Below are positions 1 to 7,514 of a stretch of DNA of 22,861 nucleotides, one piece after another. A program made the position numbers and the translations under genes. The stretch is from Minisyncoccus sp023229485 (GTDB taxonomy: Bacteria > Patescibacteriota > Minisyncoccia > Minisyncoccales > Minisyncoccaceae). Under the pieces are notes generated by a model. The model was given only the letters and a program-made list of their open reading frames with translations, was not told the origin of the DNA and did not search any database. The DNA is taken from assembly GCA_041663645.1 (NCBI GenBank), contig JBAYMH010000009.1, forward strand, positions 1 through 22,861, written 5' to 3'. Within the stretch, counting starts at the first letter, position 1. Every line of letters starts with the position of its first letter.

Positions 1-571
1 ACCAATACCAAGGACCACTTCCAGTTATTCCTGAATAATTTCCTGAGTTACAATGTCCTGATGTTGGGGCACTTGAGAAAGAACCTCCATTTGATGAACC
101 ACATTGTCCGTTGACTGGAGATGTCGAAATATAAGAAGCACTACAAATAGGTACGCAAAATGAATTACATGTACCAATAGGAAGACATCTCCAAGTCCAT
201 TTATTATTTTGTAATTCGGCTGTCCCTGGTGTTCCCGTAGAACAAAGACCAGATGTTGGAGCACTAGAAAATGAACCGCCGTTTGATGATCCACATGCCG
301 GATAGCACACATCAGAAGCTTTATTTGCACTACAATAGGCCTTATTATGAGAAGAACTACATGTCCATGTCCAAGAACTTCCGCTTAAAAACATACCAGA
401 AGAGAATCCAGAGGTACATAATCCAGACGTAGGTGCAGTAATAAAAGATCCACCTTGTGCAGACCCACAAGAAGTATAGCTATCAGCAAAAACTTGTCCA
501 CCATAGCTTAAAAAAACAAGTGAAAGTACTGAAAATACTAATACGAATTTTGTTATTATATTTTTATTCAT
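1..571 (-). CDS. Secreted Cys-rich repeat protein, 3' end outside window
   Basis: An open frame runs from an ATG at 571 to the window edge (190 codons, no stop). Residues 1-29 form a signal peptide: a basic start, a hydrophobic core and a VFA cleavage site before Asp30. The mature part repeats a Cys-bounded unit, C-G-S-x-x-G-G-S-F-x-x-A-P-T-S-G-x-C, at about residues 35-52, 93-110 and 157-174. Each unit is followed by a Trp-rich segment such as WTWTC or WTWRC, and extra Cys pairs lie between units. The regular Cys spacing suggests a disulfide-stabilised extracellular repeat protein. Similar Cys/Ser/Gly repeats are common in large surface proteins of CPR bacteria (family knowledge). Ligand and full length are unknown. 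No Shine-Dalgarno site is evident; a promoter lies about 60 bp upstream. Confidence 0.8.
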   Translation of the reverse strand, partial: MNKNIITKFVLVFSVLSLVFLSYGGQVFADSYTSCGSAQGGSFITAPTSGLCTSGFSSGMFLSGSSWTWTCSSSHNKAYCSANKASDVCYPACGSSNGGSFSSAPTSGLCSTGTPGTAELQNNKWTWRCLPIGTCNSFCVPICSASYISTSPVNGQCGSSNGGSFSSAPTSGHCNSGNYSGITGSGPWYW

Positions 572-628
572 AATTTTTTGAAATTTAACCTTAACTTAGA
601 TATATAATCCCGACAAATCTTTAAATAA

Positions 629-657
629 TATATATAATATTTTTCAACATATGTCAA
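629..657 (-). promoter_or_regulatory. Promoter of the Cys-rich surface protein
   Basis: On the minus strand a TTGACA box (657-652) is followed after 17 bp by TATATA (634-629). Transcription would start near 622, giving a leader of about 50 nt before the ATG at 571. Confidence 0.65.
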
Positions 658-687
658 TAGTAAAACGCGGAAGTGTTTGCCAAATTA

Positions 688-710
688 AAAACCGCCCTTA
701 CCGGTGGTTT
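688..710 (-). terminator. Terminator of the envelope operon, after ftsQ
   Basis: Read on the minus strand, AAACC-A-CC and GG-C-GGTTT form a hairpin with one mismatch, followed by TTAATTT. It begins about 11 bp after the ftsQ-like stop codon. Confidence 0.6.
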
Positions 711-720
711 ATAATATAAA

Positions 721-1518
721 CTATTTTATAATGATTTGATTTTTGAACCTTAAATCAATATATTCAAAATTTGATAAATTATTTATGTATTCTTCCATTT
801 TTAAAATCGCTTCCATTTTTTCTAGTTGCCAAGAAATATCTTCATTGAAATCAAATATTAATATACAAGAAAAATCGCCTTTTAGCGTGATTTTATCGGA
901 AAAAGATGCGTATGTTTGCTGTTTGAAATACTCATTTTTACCTAAAATTTGATTAATTTTAGAAACATACTCCATTACTTTCGTCTTGTCTTCTGGTGTA
1001 ATAACCCATTCCTTTTTTTCTATTTTTGGCAAGTTTTTAAATTCCTCTTCGTTGTTATAGTCCCTTATAAAAATACCTTTTCCGTCAACCAAAGAGCATT
1101 TTTCGTCTTCGCACCAAATCGCAAATGGATTTTTTTCTTTTATTTCAAAAATAATATTGCCATTTGAGTCTTTTTTCATTTTAATATCTTCTATCTGAGG
1201 AAACCTTTCCATTAAAGAAGATACTTTTTTTTGATTTGAAGTTAAGAAATTCTCTGTTTCTATCTTTGTGCCCATGATTGAGTAAGTAAAATCAAAGGTT
1301 TCTTTTGCTGCTTTTTTTAAATCTTCTTGATTTATGGAGCTTTTTTCACTTATTCCCGAGATTTCCATTGTGTTCATATTTAATCTTGGATTGAAATAAT
1401 TTACTCCGATTCCGCCCAGAACAACAAAAACTAAAATACCAATAATTGAAAAAACTAATTTCCTAGAGTTATTTCTTTTTCTTCTTTTTTTAGCTAATTT
1501 TTTATAAATTTTTCTCAT
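721..1518 (-). CDS. ftsQ: FtsQ/DivIB-like cell-division protein
   Basis: A 265-residue bitopic membrane protein. It has a very basic cytoplasmic tail (residues 1-20), one transmembrane helix (about 21-43), an extracytoplasmic POTRA-like region (about 48-120) and a beta-rich domain. The segment I-K-E-K-N-P-F-A-I-W-C with the following L-V-D-G-K-G-I, and the C-terminal Y-I-D-L-R-F-x-N, are typical of FtsQ/DivIB. In that family the protein links FtsB/FtsL to the divisome outside the membrane. It is the last gene of the envelope operon, about 40 bp after the FemAB gene, and is followed by a terminator. No Shine-Dalgarno site is visible. Assignment rests on architecture and end motifs rather than strong identity. 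Confidence 0.7.
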   Translation of the reverse strand: MRKIYKKLAKKRRKRNNSRKLVFSIIGILVFVVLGGIGVNYFNPRLNMNTMEISGISEKSSINQEDLKKAAKETFDFTYSIMGTKIETENFLTSNQKKVSSLMERFPQIEDIKMKKDSNGNIIFEIKEKNPFAIWCEDEKCSLVDGKGIFIRDYNNEEEFKNLPKIEKKEWVITPEDKTKVMEYVSKINQILGKNEYFKQQTYASFSDKITLKGDFSCILIFDFNEDISWQLEKMEAILKMEEYINNLSNFEYIDLRFKNQIIIK

Positions 1519-1558
1519 TTATATTGAAATTTTCTAACACTGTTATTTTAAAAATTTA

Positions 1559-2593
1559 CTAAAGATTTCTTTTTCGTTTTCTTATTTCTTCAAAAATACA
1601 AATTGGCCAGTATTTTAAATTCAAAGGATAATCTTGTGTTTTGACGAATTCCTTCTTATATCCACCAAATCCTTTTTTAAATAGACTCAACCCTTTCCAT
1701 GGATGATTTTCTTTTGTTTCAATTTCTGATTCTGGGGCAATCCCCCAAAAATTATAGGTCTTGCAGCTCCTTCTTCTGCCTTCTTTTATTGCTTCCCACT
1801 GCAACAAATAAGAAACAGGGATCTTGGGATATTTTAACGAAGACGCTCCTTGATGATAAAATGCTCCTGTTCCCCAGTAAATCACCATAGCTGAGGCAAC
1901 TATTTCATTGTTATATTTTCCTGAAAAGATTATAATTTCATCATCAGGAGTAAATGCTTCTAATTCATTTTTAAGATATTTCATTGAAAAAGGAGTAAAT
2001 GAGTGCCTATCTGCGGTTAGTTTGTAAACTTCCTCAAAGGCTTTTAAATCGTCATAACTCTGACTTTTTTTTATCAACACATCGTTGTTTTTTTCTCCCT
2101 GTTTTATTAGGTATCTAGTTGTTTTCCTCATGTTCGCCAAAAGCTTCTCTTCTGACTCACAAAGATCTAATTGCCAAGTCAATTCTGGATGCATATGCGT
2201 CGGGGCTGTGCGAAATCCTAATTCTTTATAAGTGCTAATATTTTTTTCAGTTCTTTCAAGTAGCGGTGCAACTCTTATAAAATCTGCCTTATTCTCACGC
2301 CCAATCTTTTTGAGATAATCTAAAAATGATGCAATTACTTCTTTTTCATGTCCTTTAATAATAAATATTGGCCCATGCGGAACAAATAAAAATGTACCTC
2401 TTCTTGCAGATATTTTAATAACCTGAGATATTGCAATTATTTTTTGATTGTCATATATCCCGAGTCTCCAAACCGGGTCACCCATTTTTTGATTAAACTC
2501 TCCCCAATTCCATGATTGGCAAAATGTTTTTTCGTCGCACTGATTAGCAAAATCTTCCCAGATTTTTTTTTCTTTTATTTCTTGAACTGTCAT
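1559..2593 (-). CDS. FemAB/FemX-family peptidyltransferase
   Basis: A 344-residue protein with the FemABX layout: two GNAT-like halves. The N-terminal half contains F-C-Q-S-W-N-W-G-E-F and F-L-F-V-P-H-G-P. The centre has L-L-A-N-M-R-K-T-T-R-Y-L-I, and the C-terminal half contains A-S-A-M-V-I-Y-W, Y-H-Q-G-A-S and the Y-N-F-W-G-I-A block. Family members use aminoacyl-tRNA to add amino acids to the peptide stem of lipid II or peptidoglycan. The inserted residue cannot be predicted here. Its position beside a Mur ligase-like protein and FtsQ supports a cell-wall role. It starts 1 bp after the upstream gene's stop, so the two are probably co-translated. Confidence 0.85.
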   Translation of the reverse strand: MTVQEIKEKKIWEDFANQCDEKTFCQSWNWGEFNQKMGDPVWRLGIYDNQKIIAISQVIKISARRGTFLFVPHGPIFIIKGHEKEVIASFLDYLKKIGRENKADFIRVAPLLERTEKNISTYKELGFRTAPTHMHPELTWQLDLCESEEKLLANMRKTTRYLIKQGEKNNDVLIKKSQSYDDLKAFEEVYKLTADRHSFTPFSMKYLKNELEAFTPDDEIIIFSGKYNNEIVASAMVIYWGTGAFYHQGASSLKYPKIPVSYLLQWEAIKEGRRRSCKTYNFWGIAPESEIETKENHPWKGLSLFKKGFGGYKKEFVKTQDYPLNLKYWPICIFEEIRKRKRNL

Positions 2594-2594
2594 T

Positions 2595-3296
2595 TTAAAA
2601 AATTTTCTTAATTAATTCGTCTCTATTCGAAAGAATTTCTTTTATGTGTTCTATCACCTCTAATTGTCTTCCTAGACTATTCTCGAGTTCAATGGCACAA
2701 TAATTGGAAAAATATGACAGTGGATACTTTTTTAAATAATCAAGCTCTGATAAGTCTTCCAATAAATGACTTCCAAAGCTAATATCGTGATCCTCGATCA
2801 TAAACTTGCTTTTTATCGCACTGATGTGGTTACATTTAATAGGAAATTTATTTAAAATGCTTTGATATTCTTCTTGAGTGGTTCGGCCGGTTATTATTTC
2901 ATCTTCCATATGAGTAAAGTCAAGGCATATTCCGCCAAATTGAGCTAATTCATCTTCAACAAAACCCCCATGATTTTCCACACAGATGATTTCTTTGTAT
3001 TGCTTCCAGCTCGGATTTTGAGGATTTATACGACTAGCGTGGCAATTAAAAATAACTGTATTAAATTTCTTAATAAAAAACTCTATTTCCGAAACGTCCA
3101 TATCGCTACGCAAGTGGACAAATGGAATTTTTTCAATACATGATTTTTCAAGTGCGACATAAAGTTCTCCTCTCTGATTCTTGTCTAAACAAGTAGGAAA
3201 AACAGCTACCTCTTTTATATGTAGTTCATTGATTTCTTTTATTTTTTTTGTCCAATCAGATCCTTCGGTAGTGGTGACTCCTACTAAAAAATTCAT
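2595..3296 (-). CDS. Unknown protein, possible TIM-barrel sugar isomerase-like fold
   Basis: A 233-residue soluble protein without a signal peptide that I do not recognise specifically. Alternating strand/helix segments resemble the xylose isomerase / AP endonuclease 2-like TIM barrel. Strand ends carry potential metal or acid ligands: V-F-P-T, I-F-N-C-H-A-S-R, I-C-V-E-N-H-G-G and C-L-D-F-T-H-M-E-D. Glu in V-E-N, Asp in L-D-F-T-H and the His residues would suit a divalent-metal site. It lies between YbaB and FemAB with tight spacing (1 bp to the FemAB start), so it is part of the envelope operon; its reaction is unknown. Confidence 0.55.
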   Translation of the reverse strand: MNFLVGVTTTEGSDWTKKIKEINELHIKEVAVFPTCLDKNQRGELYVALEKSCIEKIPFVHLRSDMDVSEIEFFIKKFNTVIFNCHASRINPQNPSWKQYKEIICVENHGGFVEDELAQFGGICLDFTHMEDEIITGRTTQEEYQSILNKFPIKCNHISAIKSKFMIEDHDISFGSHLLEDLSELDYLKKYPLSYFSNYCAIELENSLGRQLEVIEHIKEILSNRDELIKKIF

Positions 3297-3315
3297 AAAA
3301 TTAAAGCTAAAATTA

Positions 3316-3579
3316 TTAAAAATTAAATCCTGAAATTTCAGCTGCTTTTTTTGCCATTATCATTTTCGCTTTTCCGCACGCATCATTCACGCAATCTTTT
3401 ACGGTTTTTTCCTGAGCCTCTTTATCTAAAGTATCGCTTAGCGTAATGCTTATTACCTCTGCTTTGCCATTTACAACAACTTTCACGCCGTTAATTTCTG
3501 ATTCCATTCTTTCTTTGGCAAGAGTACTATCTAAATCCTTTAGCTTTTTCATGTCCTTTAATTTATCAAACATTCCCAT
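3316..3579 (-). CDS. YbaB/EbfC-family nucleoid-associated protein
   Basis: From the ATG at 3579 this is an 87-residue protein beginning M-G-M-F-D-K-L-K, the usual YbaB N-terminus. It continues with N-G-V-K-V-V-V-N-G-K-A-E-V, the central beta strands of the family, and an Ala/Lys-rich C-terminal helix. Family members are small dimeric DNA-binding proteins that coat the nucleoid. The frame stays open upstream to a TTG at 3633, but that extension is not family-like and overlaps an inverted repeat, so the ATG at 3579 (or 3573) is preferred. YbaB usually sits by dnaX and recR; here it is within an envelope operon. Confidence 0.85.
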   Translation of the reverse strand: MGMFDKLKDMKKLKDLDSTLAKERMESEINGVKVVVNGKAEVISITLSDTLDKEAQEKTVKDCVNDACGKAKMIMAKKAAEISGFNF

Positions 3580-3603
3580 ATTTTTAGTTTTATTCTTTAA
3601 TCT

Positions 3604-3633
3604 TTGATTTATAAGTTTTATTTTATAAATCAA
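3604..3633 (-). repeat. 11-bp inverted repeat in the ybaB leader
   Basis: TTGATTTATAA (3604-3614) and TTATAAATCAA (3623-3633) are perfect inverted copies separated by 8 bp. The repeat lies between the promoter at 3651-3679 and the ybaB ATG at 3579. No T-tract follows on the minus strand, so it is not a terminator; it could be a leader stem-loop or an operator. Confidence 0.6.
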
Positions 3634-3650
3634 GCCTTTATAATATTTTA

Positions 3651-3679
3651 ATTTTACTCTCTCGTTAGTCTTTTTTCAA
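3651..3679 (-). promoter_or_regulatory. Internal promoter for ybaB and downstream genes
   Basis: Minus strand: TTGAAA (3679-3674), 17-bp spacer, TAAAAT (3656-3651). It lies in the only sizeable gap of the envelope operon (3580-3693) and could drive ybaB, the 233-residue gene, FemAB and ftsQ separately from the upstream three genes. Confidence 0.5.
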
Positions 3680-3693
3680 TCTTGACCAATTAA

Positions 3694-4950
3694 CTAATTT
3701 CTTTTTAAGTGTTCCTTGACGATTGTTACGATTTTTTTCAAATCGTGATTTCTTAGACGAATATGAGTGGGAAGAGACACGATTTTCTCGCATAAAACCT
3801 CTGCGACAGGACAGGATTCCTCCACGTACTTCATAATTTTCTTATTAGTTTTTGAAGGAACTATCACTGATTCTCTCCAACCATCATTTAGATAAATATT
3901 CTGCTTTTTAAGTGATTCTATTAATTCGACAGAATTTTTTATTATTAATGGAAATCTCATGTAAATAGGGTCCTTTTTTTCTTCGATGGAATTAAAAGCA
4001 AATAAATTATCAAATTCTTCTAATTCAAATTTGTAAAAATCAACTACCCCCTTACGCCAAAGATTAAATTTTTCAAGTTTTTTTATTTGTTTTAAGGCCA
4101 AATAGGCTAATGCATTTGGCATTTTTTTAGGAAAATATTCAGGTAAAATTCCATTATTCTCTTCTTCCGTAACAGCTTTTGATAAAATATGAAAATTTAA
4201 TGAATAAGCTAATATCCCTTTTCCAAATTTGGAACCATAGAATGGATACACAAATATACTTGTAATAACTGGATGCAGTAATTGTTGAAATGTCCATCCT
4301 TTTGTAGGAAAATCAATTCCCTCTCTAAATTTCTCAATTTTAGGAAGATAGTCTTTATTGTTTATGATTAGCATTCCTCCATACACCGAGGAAATTACTT
4401 TATCTCTACCAAAACTAAAGAAAGAGAAATCTCCAAATGATCCGCAATATTTATTATCATATTTTGCACCCAAACTATGGGCACAATCCTCTATCAATAA
4501 TATATTCCTTCTTCTGCATATTTCTTTAATTGTATCAAGATCGCTCGGCATCCCAAAAGTATGCTGAGCTATTATTGCTTTTGTTTTTGGAGTTATCTTT
4601 GCCTCAATTTTTTGACTATCAATATTAAGATCGCTTTTTATGTCGATATAAACTGGCAATGCTTTTCTTTTTAGAATTGGATTAATTACGGCATTGCAAG
4701 TATAGGATTGAACAATAACCTCATCTCCTTCTTTCAAATCAATAGCATCAAAAATAGCTAATAAACAACTTCTACCGCTATTGAAAGAAAAACAATTTTC
4801 AAATCCAAAATGTGTTTTAAAATACAACTCTAATCTTTCGATAGAATCTCCTTTTTTAAGACGCCATGGTTGAAAAAGGAGAAAAAATGCCGCAAAAACA
4901 TCATCTTTTTCGGTATTGGGCGATAATGAAGTTGAAATAATTCTAGTCAT
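3694..4950 (-). CDS. DegT/DnrJ/EryC1/StrS-family PLP-dependent aminotransferase
   Basis: A fold-type I PLP enzyme of the nucleotide-sugar aminotransferase family, 418 residues from the ATG at 4950. Numbered from that start, the cofactor motif I-E-D-C-A-H-S-L-G has Asp at about 155, and S-F-G-R-D-K has the Schiff-base Lys at about 184. The N-terminal segment N-S-G-R-S-C-L-L-A and the Q-S-Y-T-C-N-A loop are also family-like. Members usually aminate keto-sugars for surface glycans or use related PLP chemistry. The acceptor here is unknown. The ATG directly follows the upstream stop codon; an upstream TTG at 4962 would give an overlapping, less likely start. Genomic context points to envelope or glycan modification. 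Confidence 0.85.
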   Translation of the reverse strand: MTRIISTSLSPNTEKDDVFAAFFLLFQPWRLKKGDSIERLELYFKTHFGFENCFSFNSGRSCLLAIFDAIDLKEGDEVIVQSYTCNAVINPILKRKALPVYIDIKSDLNIDSQKIEAKITPKTKAIIAQHTFGMPSDLDTIKEICRRRNILLIEDCAHSLGAKYDNKYCGSFGDFSFFSFGRDKVISSVYGGMLIINNKDYLPKIEKFREGIDFPTKGWTFQQLLHPVITSIFVYPFYGSKFGKGILAYSLNFHILSKAVTEEENNGILPEYFPKKMPNALAYLALKQIKKLEKFNLWRKGVVDFYKFELEEFDNLFAFNSIEEKKDPIYMRFPLIIKNSVELIESLKKQNIYLNDGWRESVIVPSKTNKKIMKYVEESCPVAEVLCEKIVSLPTHIRLRNHDLKKIVTIVKEHLKRN

Positions 4951-4951
4951 T

Positions 4952-6649
4952 TTATTTTTCAAAAATTTTTTTAATCAAATCCGCAGAAGATCTCCCTTCT
5001 AAAAGTAGAATACCTCCATCTATTCGTTGATTAGCAATATCAAAAACTTTTTTCGGGTCTTCAATGCAGATAATGTTATAATCTTTCATACATTCAGCCT
5101 GGGCACCTTTTTTAATATCCTTAAAATAATCTTTGGTTGTTATTATCGCCACATCACAAGATTTTGCTATCTGACGACCTATCTCGTAATGAGTTTTTGG
5201 TCCATCTGCTCCAAGTTCTATAATGCAAGGCATCACCAATACCTTTTTACCAGAAGTAATCATATCCTTGAATTGATCTAGATGCGACAAAACCCCAATT
5301 TTATTTGCAGAATAACTTGAGTTAATTACAGAAAATCCATATTTTGTTGTTTCTACTTTAAAACCTGAAACATCAGAGGTTATTTTTTCGCATCCGTTTG
5401 CAATTTCTTCATTACTCATTCCAATTTTCTTTGCAATCGCAATACAAAGAAGCAGATTGGATAAATGATGCCGTCCAATTATTCCTGATTTTATTTTTAT
5501 TCTTTGTCCATTTTTGAAACAAGCCTCAAAGACAAGCCCTTGCTCGTCGCTTTTAACTCCTTCTGCCCAAATATCCTCGTGTTTTGAGGCAGAACATTTA
5601 AGATTTGCGATATCTCCTTTAAAATTATCTCTTATAAGCTCCGAATCCCAATTTAAAATGGCCAACCCTTCTTTTGGTAGGTTTTCTATTAACTCAAATT
5701 TTGTACTGATTATATTTTCTTGCGATCCAAATGTTGCCAAATGTTGATTTCCTATTCCGGTCAAGATTCCTATTTTGGGTTGAGCAATTTTACACAAAAG
5801 TCTAATTCCGCCCTTACTATAAGCTCCCATTTCACAAATAAATATTTCGTGACTGCTCGTTACTTCTCTCAATATACACTCCGAGATACCTATTTCCGAA
5901 TTTTGGTTTTTAACCGTTGTAACTACACTAAAAGACTCTGAAAGAATTATTTTTAAGAATTCTTTAGTGGAGCTTTTCCCATAGCTTCCAGTAATACCAA
6001 TAGTTAATAGATTATTTAAAGATTTTATTTTTTTTCTCGCAAGTATAAGTGTTTTATTTCTTAAATAAACAGTTAGTGGCTGAAAAAATAAAACTATCAT
6101 TGAAACTATACTTGGAGTTAATAAATCAAATAAATATAATAGAAATATCAGATATAAAAAATCAGTTATTCCAATATTAGTTTCGATTAAAAAGTTTTTC
6201 CCTATGGTTATTGTAAATAATATCGATATTGCAAAAACTATAAATGATAAAAAAATTATTTTTTTTGTCGATTTAGCTTTTTTAATTCTATTTAATAAAA
6301 AAGCCCTAATCGAATAGATACTTTCTAAAACAATTAAGACGCTCGCCATAAAAATAAACAACCAAATAGGCTGAGCAAGTATGGGCATTTTTTCATACGA
6401 AAAACCATAAAAATGTGCACATAAAATAAATGATAAGCAAGTTAAACAAAAAAATAATTTTATAAAGAAAATAATTCCGAAGGTTTTTTTACCGGATTCT
6501 GTGTCAAAATGTGCTAAAAAACGACCAACATGATAATTTTTTAACTGCCAAAGATAAAGCCAAAAAAAATTTGCTTTTAATTGCCTAATAATCCAAAAAA
6601 GAAGGATTGCAATGCCTAAAAGGGCTAAATACCAATTTTCTACTAACAT
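4952..6649 (-). CDS. Mur ligase-family protein fused to an N-terminal membrane domain (MurF-like)
   Basis: A 565-residue protein of two parts. Residues 1-200 contain about five to six hydrophobic helices (near 7-22, 56-80, 91-113, 129-150 and 157-190). From about 205 on it is a Mur ligase: the ATP loop I-G-I-T-G-S-Y-G-K-S-S-T (about 217-228), E-M-G-A-Y with the metal/ATP-binding Glu, L-T-G-I-G-N-Q-H-L and I-L-N-W-D-S. MurF enzymes add D-Ala-D-Ala to the UDP-MurNAc tripeptide. Here the usual N-terminal UDP-binding domain is replaced by membrane helices, so a membrane-linked substrate is possible (inference). The start overlaps the hydrolase gene by 7 bp, and the stop abuts the aminotransferase ATG. 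Confidence 0.8.
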   Translation of the reverse strand: MLVENWYLALLGIAILLFWIIRQLKANFFWLYLWQLKNYHVGRFLAHFDTESGKKTFGIIFFIKLFFCLTCLSFILCAHFYGFSYEKMPILAQPIWLFIFMASVLIVLESIYSIRAFLLNRIKKAKSTKKIIFLSFIVFAISILFTITIGKNFLIETNIGITDFLYLIFLLYLFDLLTPSIVSMIVLFFQPLTVYLRNKTLILARKKIKSLNNLLTIGITGSYGKSSTKEFLKIILSESFSVVTTVKNQNSEIGISECILREVTSSHEIFICEMGAYSKGGIRLLCKIAQPKIGILTGIGNQHLATFGSQENIISTKFELIENLPKEGLAILNWDSELIRDNFKGDIANLKCSASKHEDIWAEGVKSDEQGLVFEACFKNGQRIKIKSGIIGRHHLSNLLLCIAIAKKIGMSNEEIANGCEKITSDVSGFKVETTKYGFSVINSSYSANKIGVLSHLDQFKDMITSGKKVLVMPCIIELGADGPKTHYEIGRQIAKSCDVAIITTKDYFKDIKKGAQAECMKDYNIICIEDPKKVFDIANQRIDGGILLLEGRSSADLIKKIFEK

Positions 6650-7434
6650 TTTTTGGTTAAGTAATTGATGATTATTTTTGCCGTTTCCTCTATATGTGTA
6701 CGATGAGGATTATGCCCAGAGTTATTAATAATTTTAAGTGTTGAATTTTCCATTAAATCATTAAGAATAAAAGCATCTTCCAGTGGTGTAATATGATCAA
6801 ATTCCCCCCATAAAATAAGGCATGAAATCTTTAACTGTTCGGCCAAAGACGACATGTCGTCAATAATAATTTTTTTAAAAATATCTTTCATTATCGGATT
6901 AGCTCTATAATAATCGTAGGTTCCCGCTAATTTATAGGCTATTCGTTCAAATAAAGGATAAAAAGGTGTTTTCGAAACTATTTTTGATCCGATTTTCGAC
7001 AAGAACTTGGCAGTTTTTTGTCTAAAACTTAATCTTTCCTTTCTAATAACTGCAGCGTCGCAAAGAATTAAATTTTTTACCATACTTCCGTGTTCACTCG
7101 TAAATTTTAATGCAATTGCTCCCCCAAAGGAGTGACCTAATAAATAAAAATTGTCTAGCTTTATTTTTTTACAAAAATCATACAAAAATTTGACATATTC
7201 ATCTGTTCCCCAAATATCACTAGGAGGTGGAGTCTCACCAAACCCTGGCATATCCATGGTGACTACGTCGAATCCATCGTCGGCTAATATTGAAGCGACA
7301 TTTAACCATGAAAAAGACGTCCCTCCCCAACCATGAAAAATTAATAGCGTTCCTTTTTTACTTGAACCTTTAATTATGCGATATTTTGTGTCGAGTCCAT
7401 CAATGTTGGTAATTTTTTCTAATATTTCTGACAT
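6643..7434 (-). CDS. Alpha/beta-hydrolase fold protein
   Basis: A 263-residue hydrolase with a full set of catalytic motifs. H-G-W-G-G (34-38) forms the oxyanion region, G-H-S-F-G-G carries the nucleophile Ser102, Asp213 lies in G-E-F-D-H, and His241 in N-S-G-H-N. A cap region spans about 130-200. The family covers esterases, lipases, peptidases and acyltransferases, so the substrate is not predictable. It is the first gene of the envelope operon and overlaps the Mur ligase gene by 7 bp. A promoter's -10 box ends 8 bp before its ATG, so the mRNA probably begins at or next to the start codon. No signal peptide is seen, suggesting a cytoplasmic enzyme. Confidence 0.85.
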   Translation of the reverse strand: MSEILEKITNIDGLDTKYRIIKGSSKKGTLLIFHGWGGTSFSWLNVASILADDGFDVVTMDMPGFGETPPPSDIWGTDEYVKFLYDFCKKIKLDNFYLLGHSFGGAIALKFTSEHGSMVKNLILCDAAVIRKERLSFRQKTAKFLSKIGSKIVSKTPFYPLFERIAYKLAGTYDYYRANPIMKDIFKKIIIDDMSSLAEQLKISCLILWGEFDHITPLEDAFILNDLMENSTLKIINNSGHNPHRTHIEETAKIIINYLTKKC

Positions 7435-7442
7435 ATACTTAT

Positions 7443-7471
7443 ATATTAAAGCAAAAAGTCATAAAAAGCAA
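7443..7471 (-). promoter_or_regulatory. Promoter of the envelope operon
   Basis: Minus strand: TTGCTT (7471-7466), 17-bp spacer, TAATAT (7448-7443). The predicted start is within a few bases of the ATG at 7434, giving an almost leaderless mRNA. The -35 box abuts the terminator of the upstream pilin gene. Confidence 0.6.
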
Positions 7472-7505
7472 AAATCCTACAAATTAAATTAACTGTGTAG
7501 GATTT
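7472..7505 (-). terminator. Terminator of the pilin-like gene
   Basis: AAATCCTACA and TGTAGGATTT form a perfect 10-bp stem with a 14-nt loop; on the minus strand it is followed by TTGCTTTTT. It begins about 10 bp after the pilin stop. Confidence 0.8.
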
Positions 7506-7514
7506 AAAAAATTT

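Noticed and set aside
25..330. 101-codon minus-strand frame within the first gene
   Set aside because: It lies in another frame of the secreted Cys-rich repeat gene, which has a signal peptide and clear repeats; the alternative has neither.
3580..3633. TTG-initiated extension of YbaB
   Set aside because: Adds residues not typical of the family and overlaps the inverted repeat; ATG 3579 gives the usual N-terminus.
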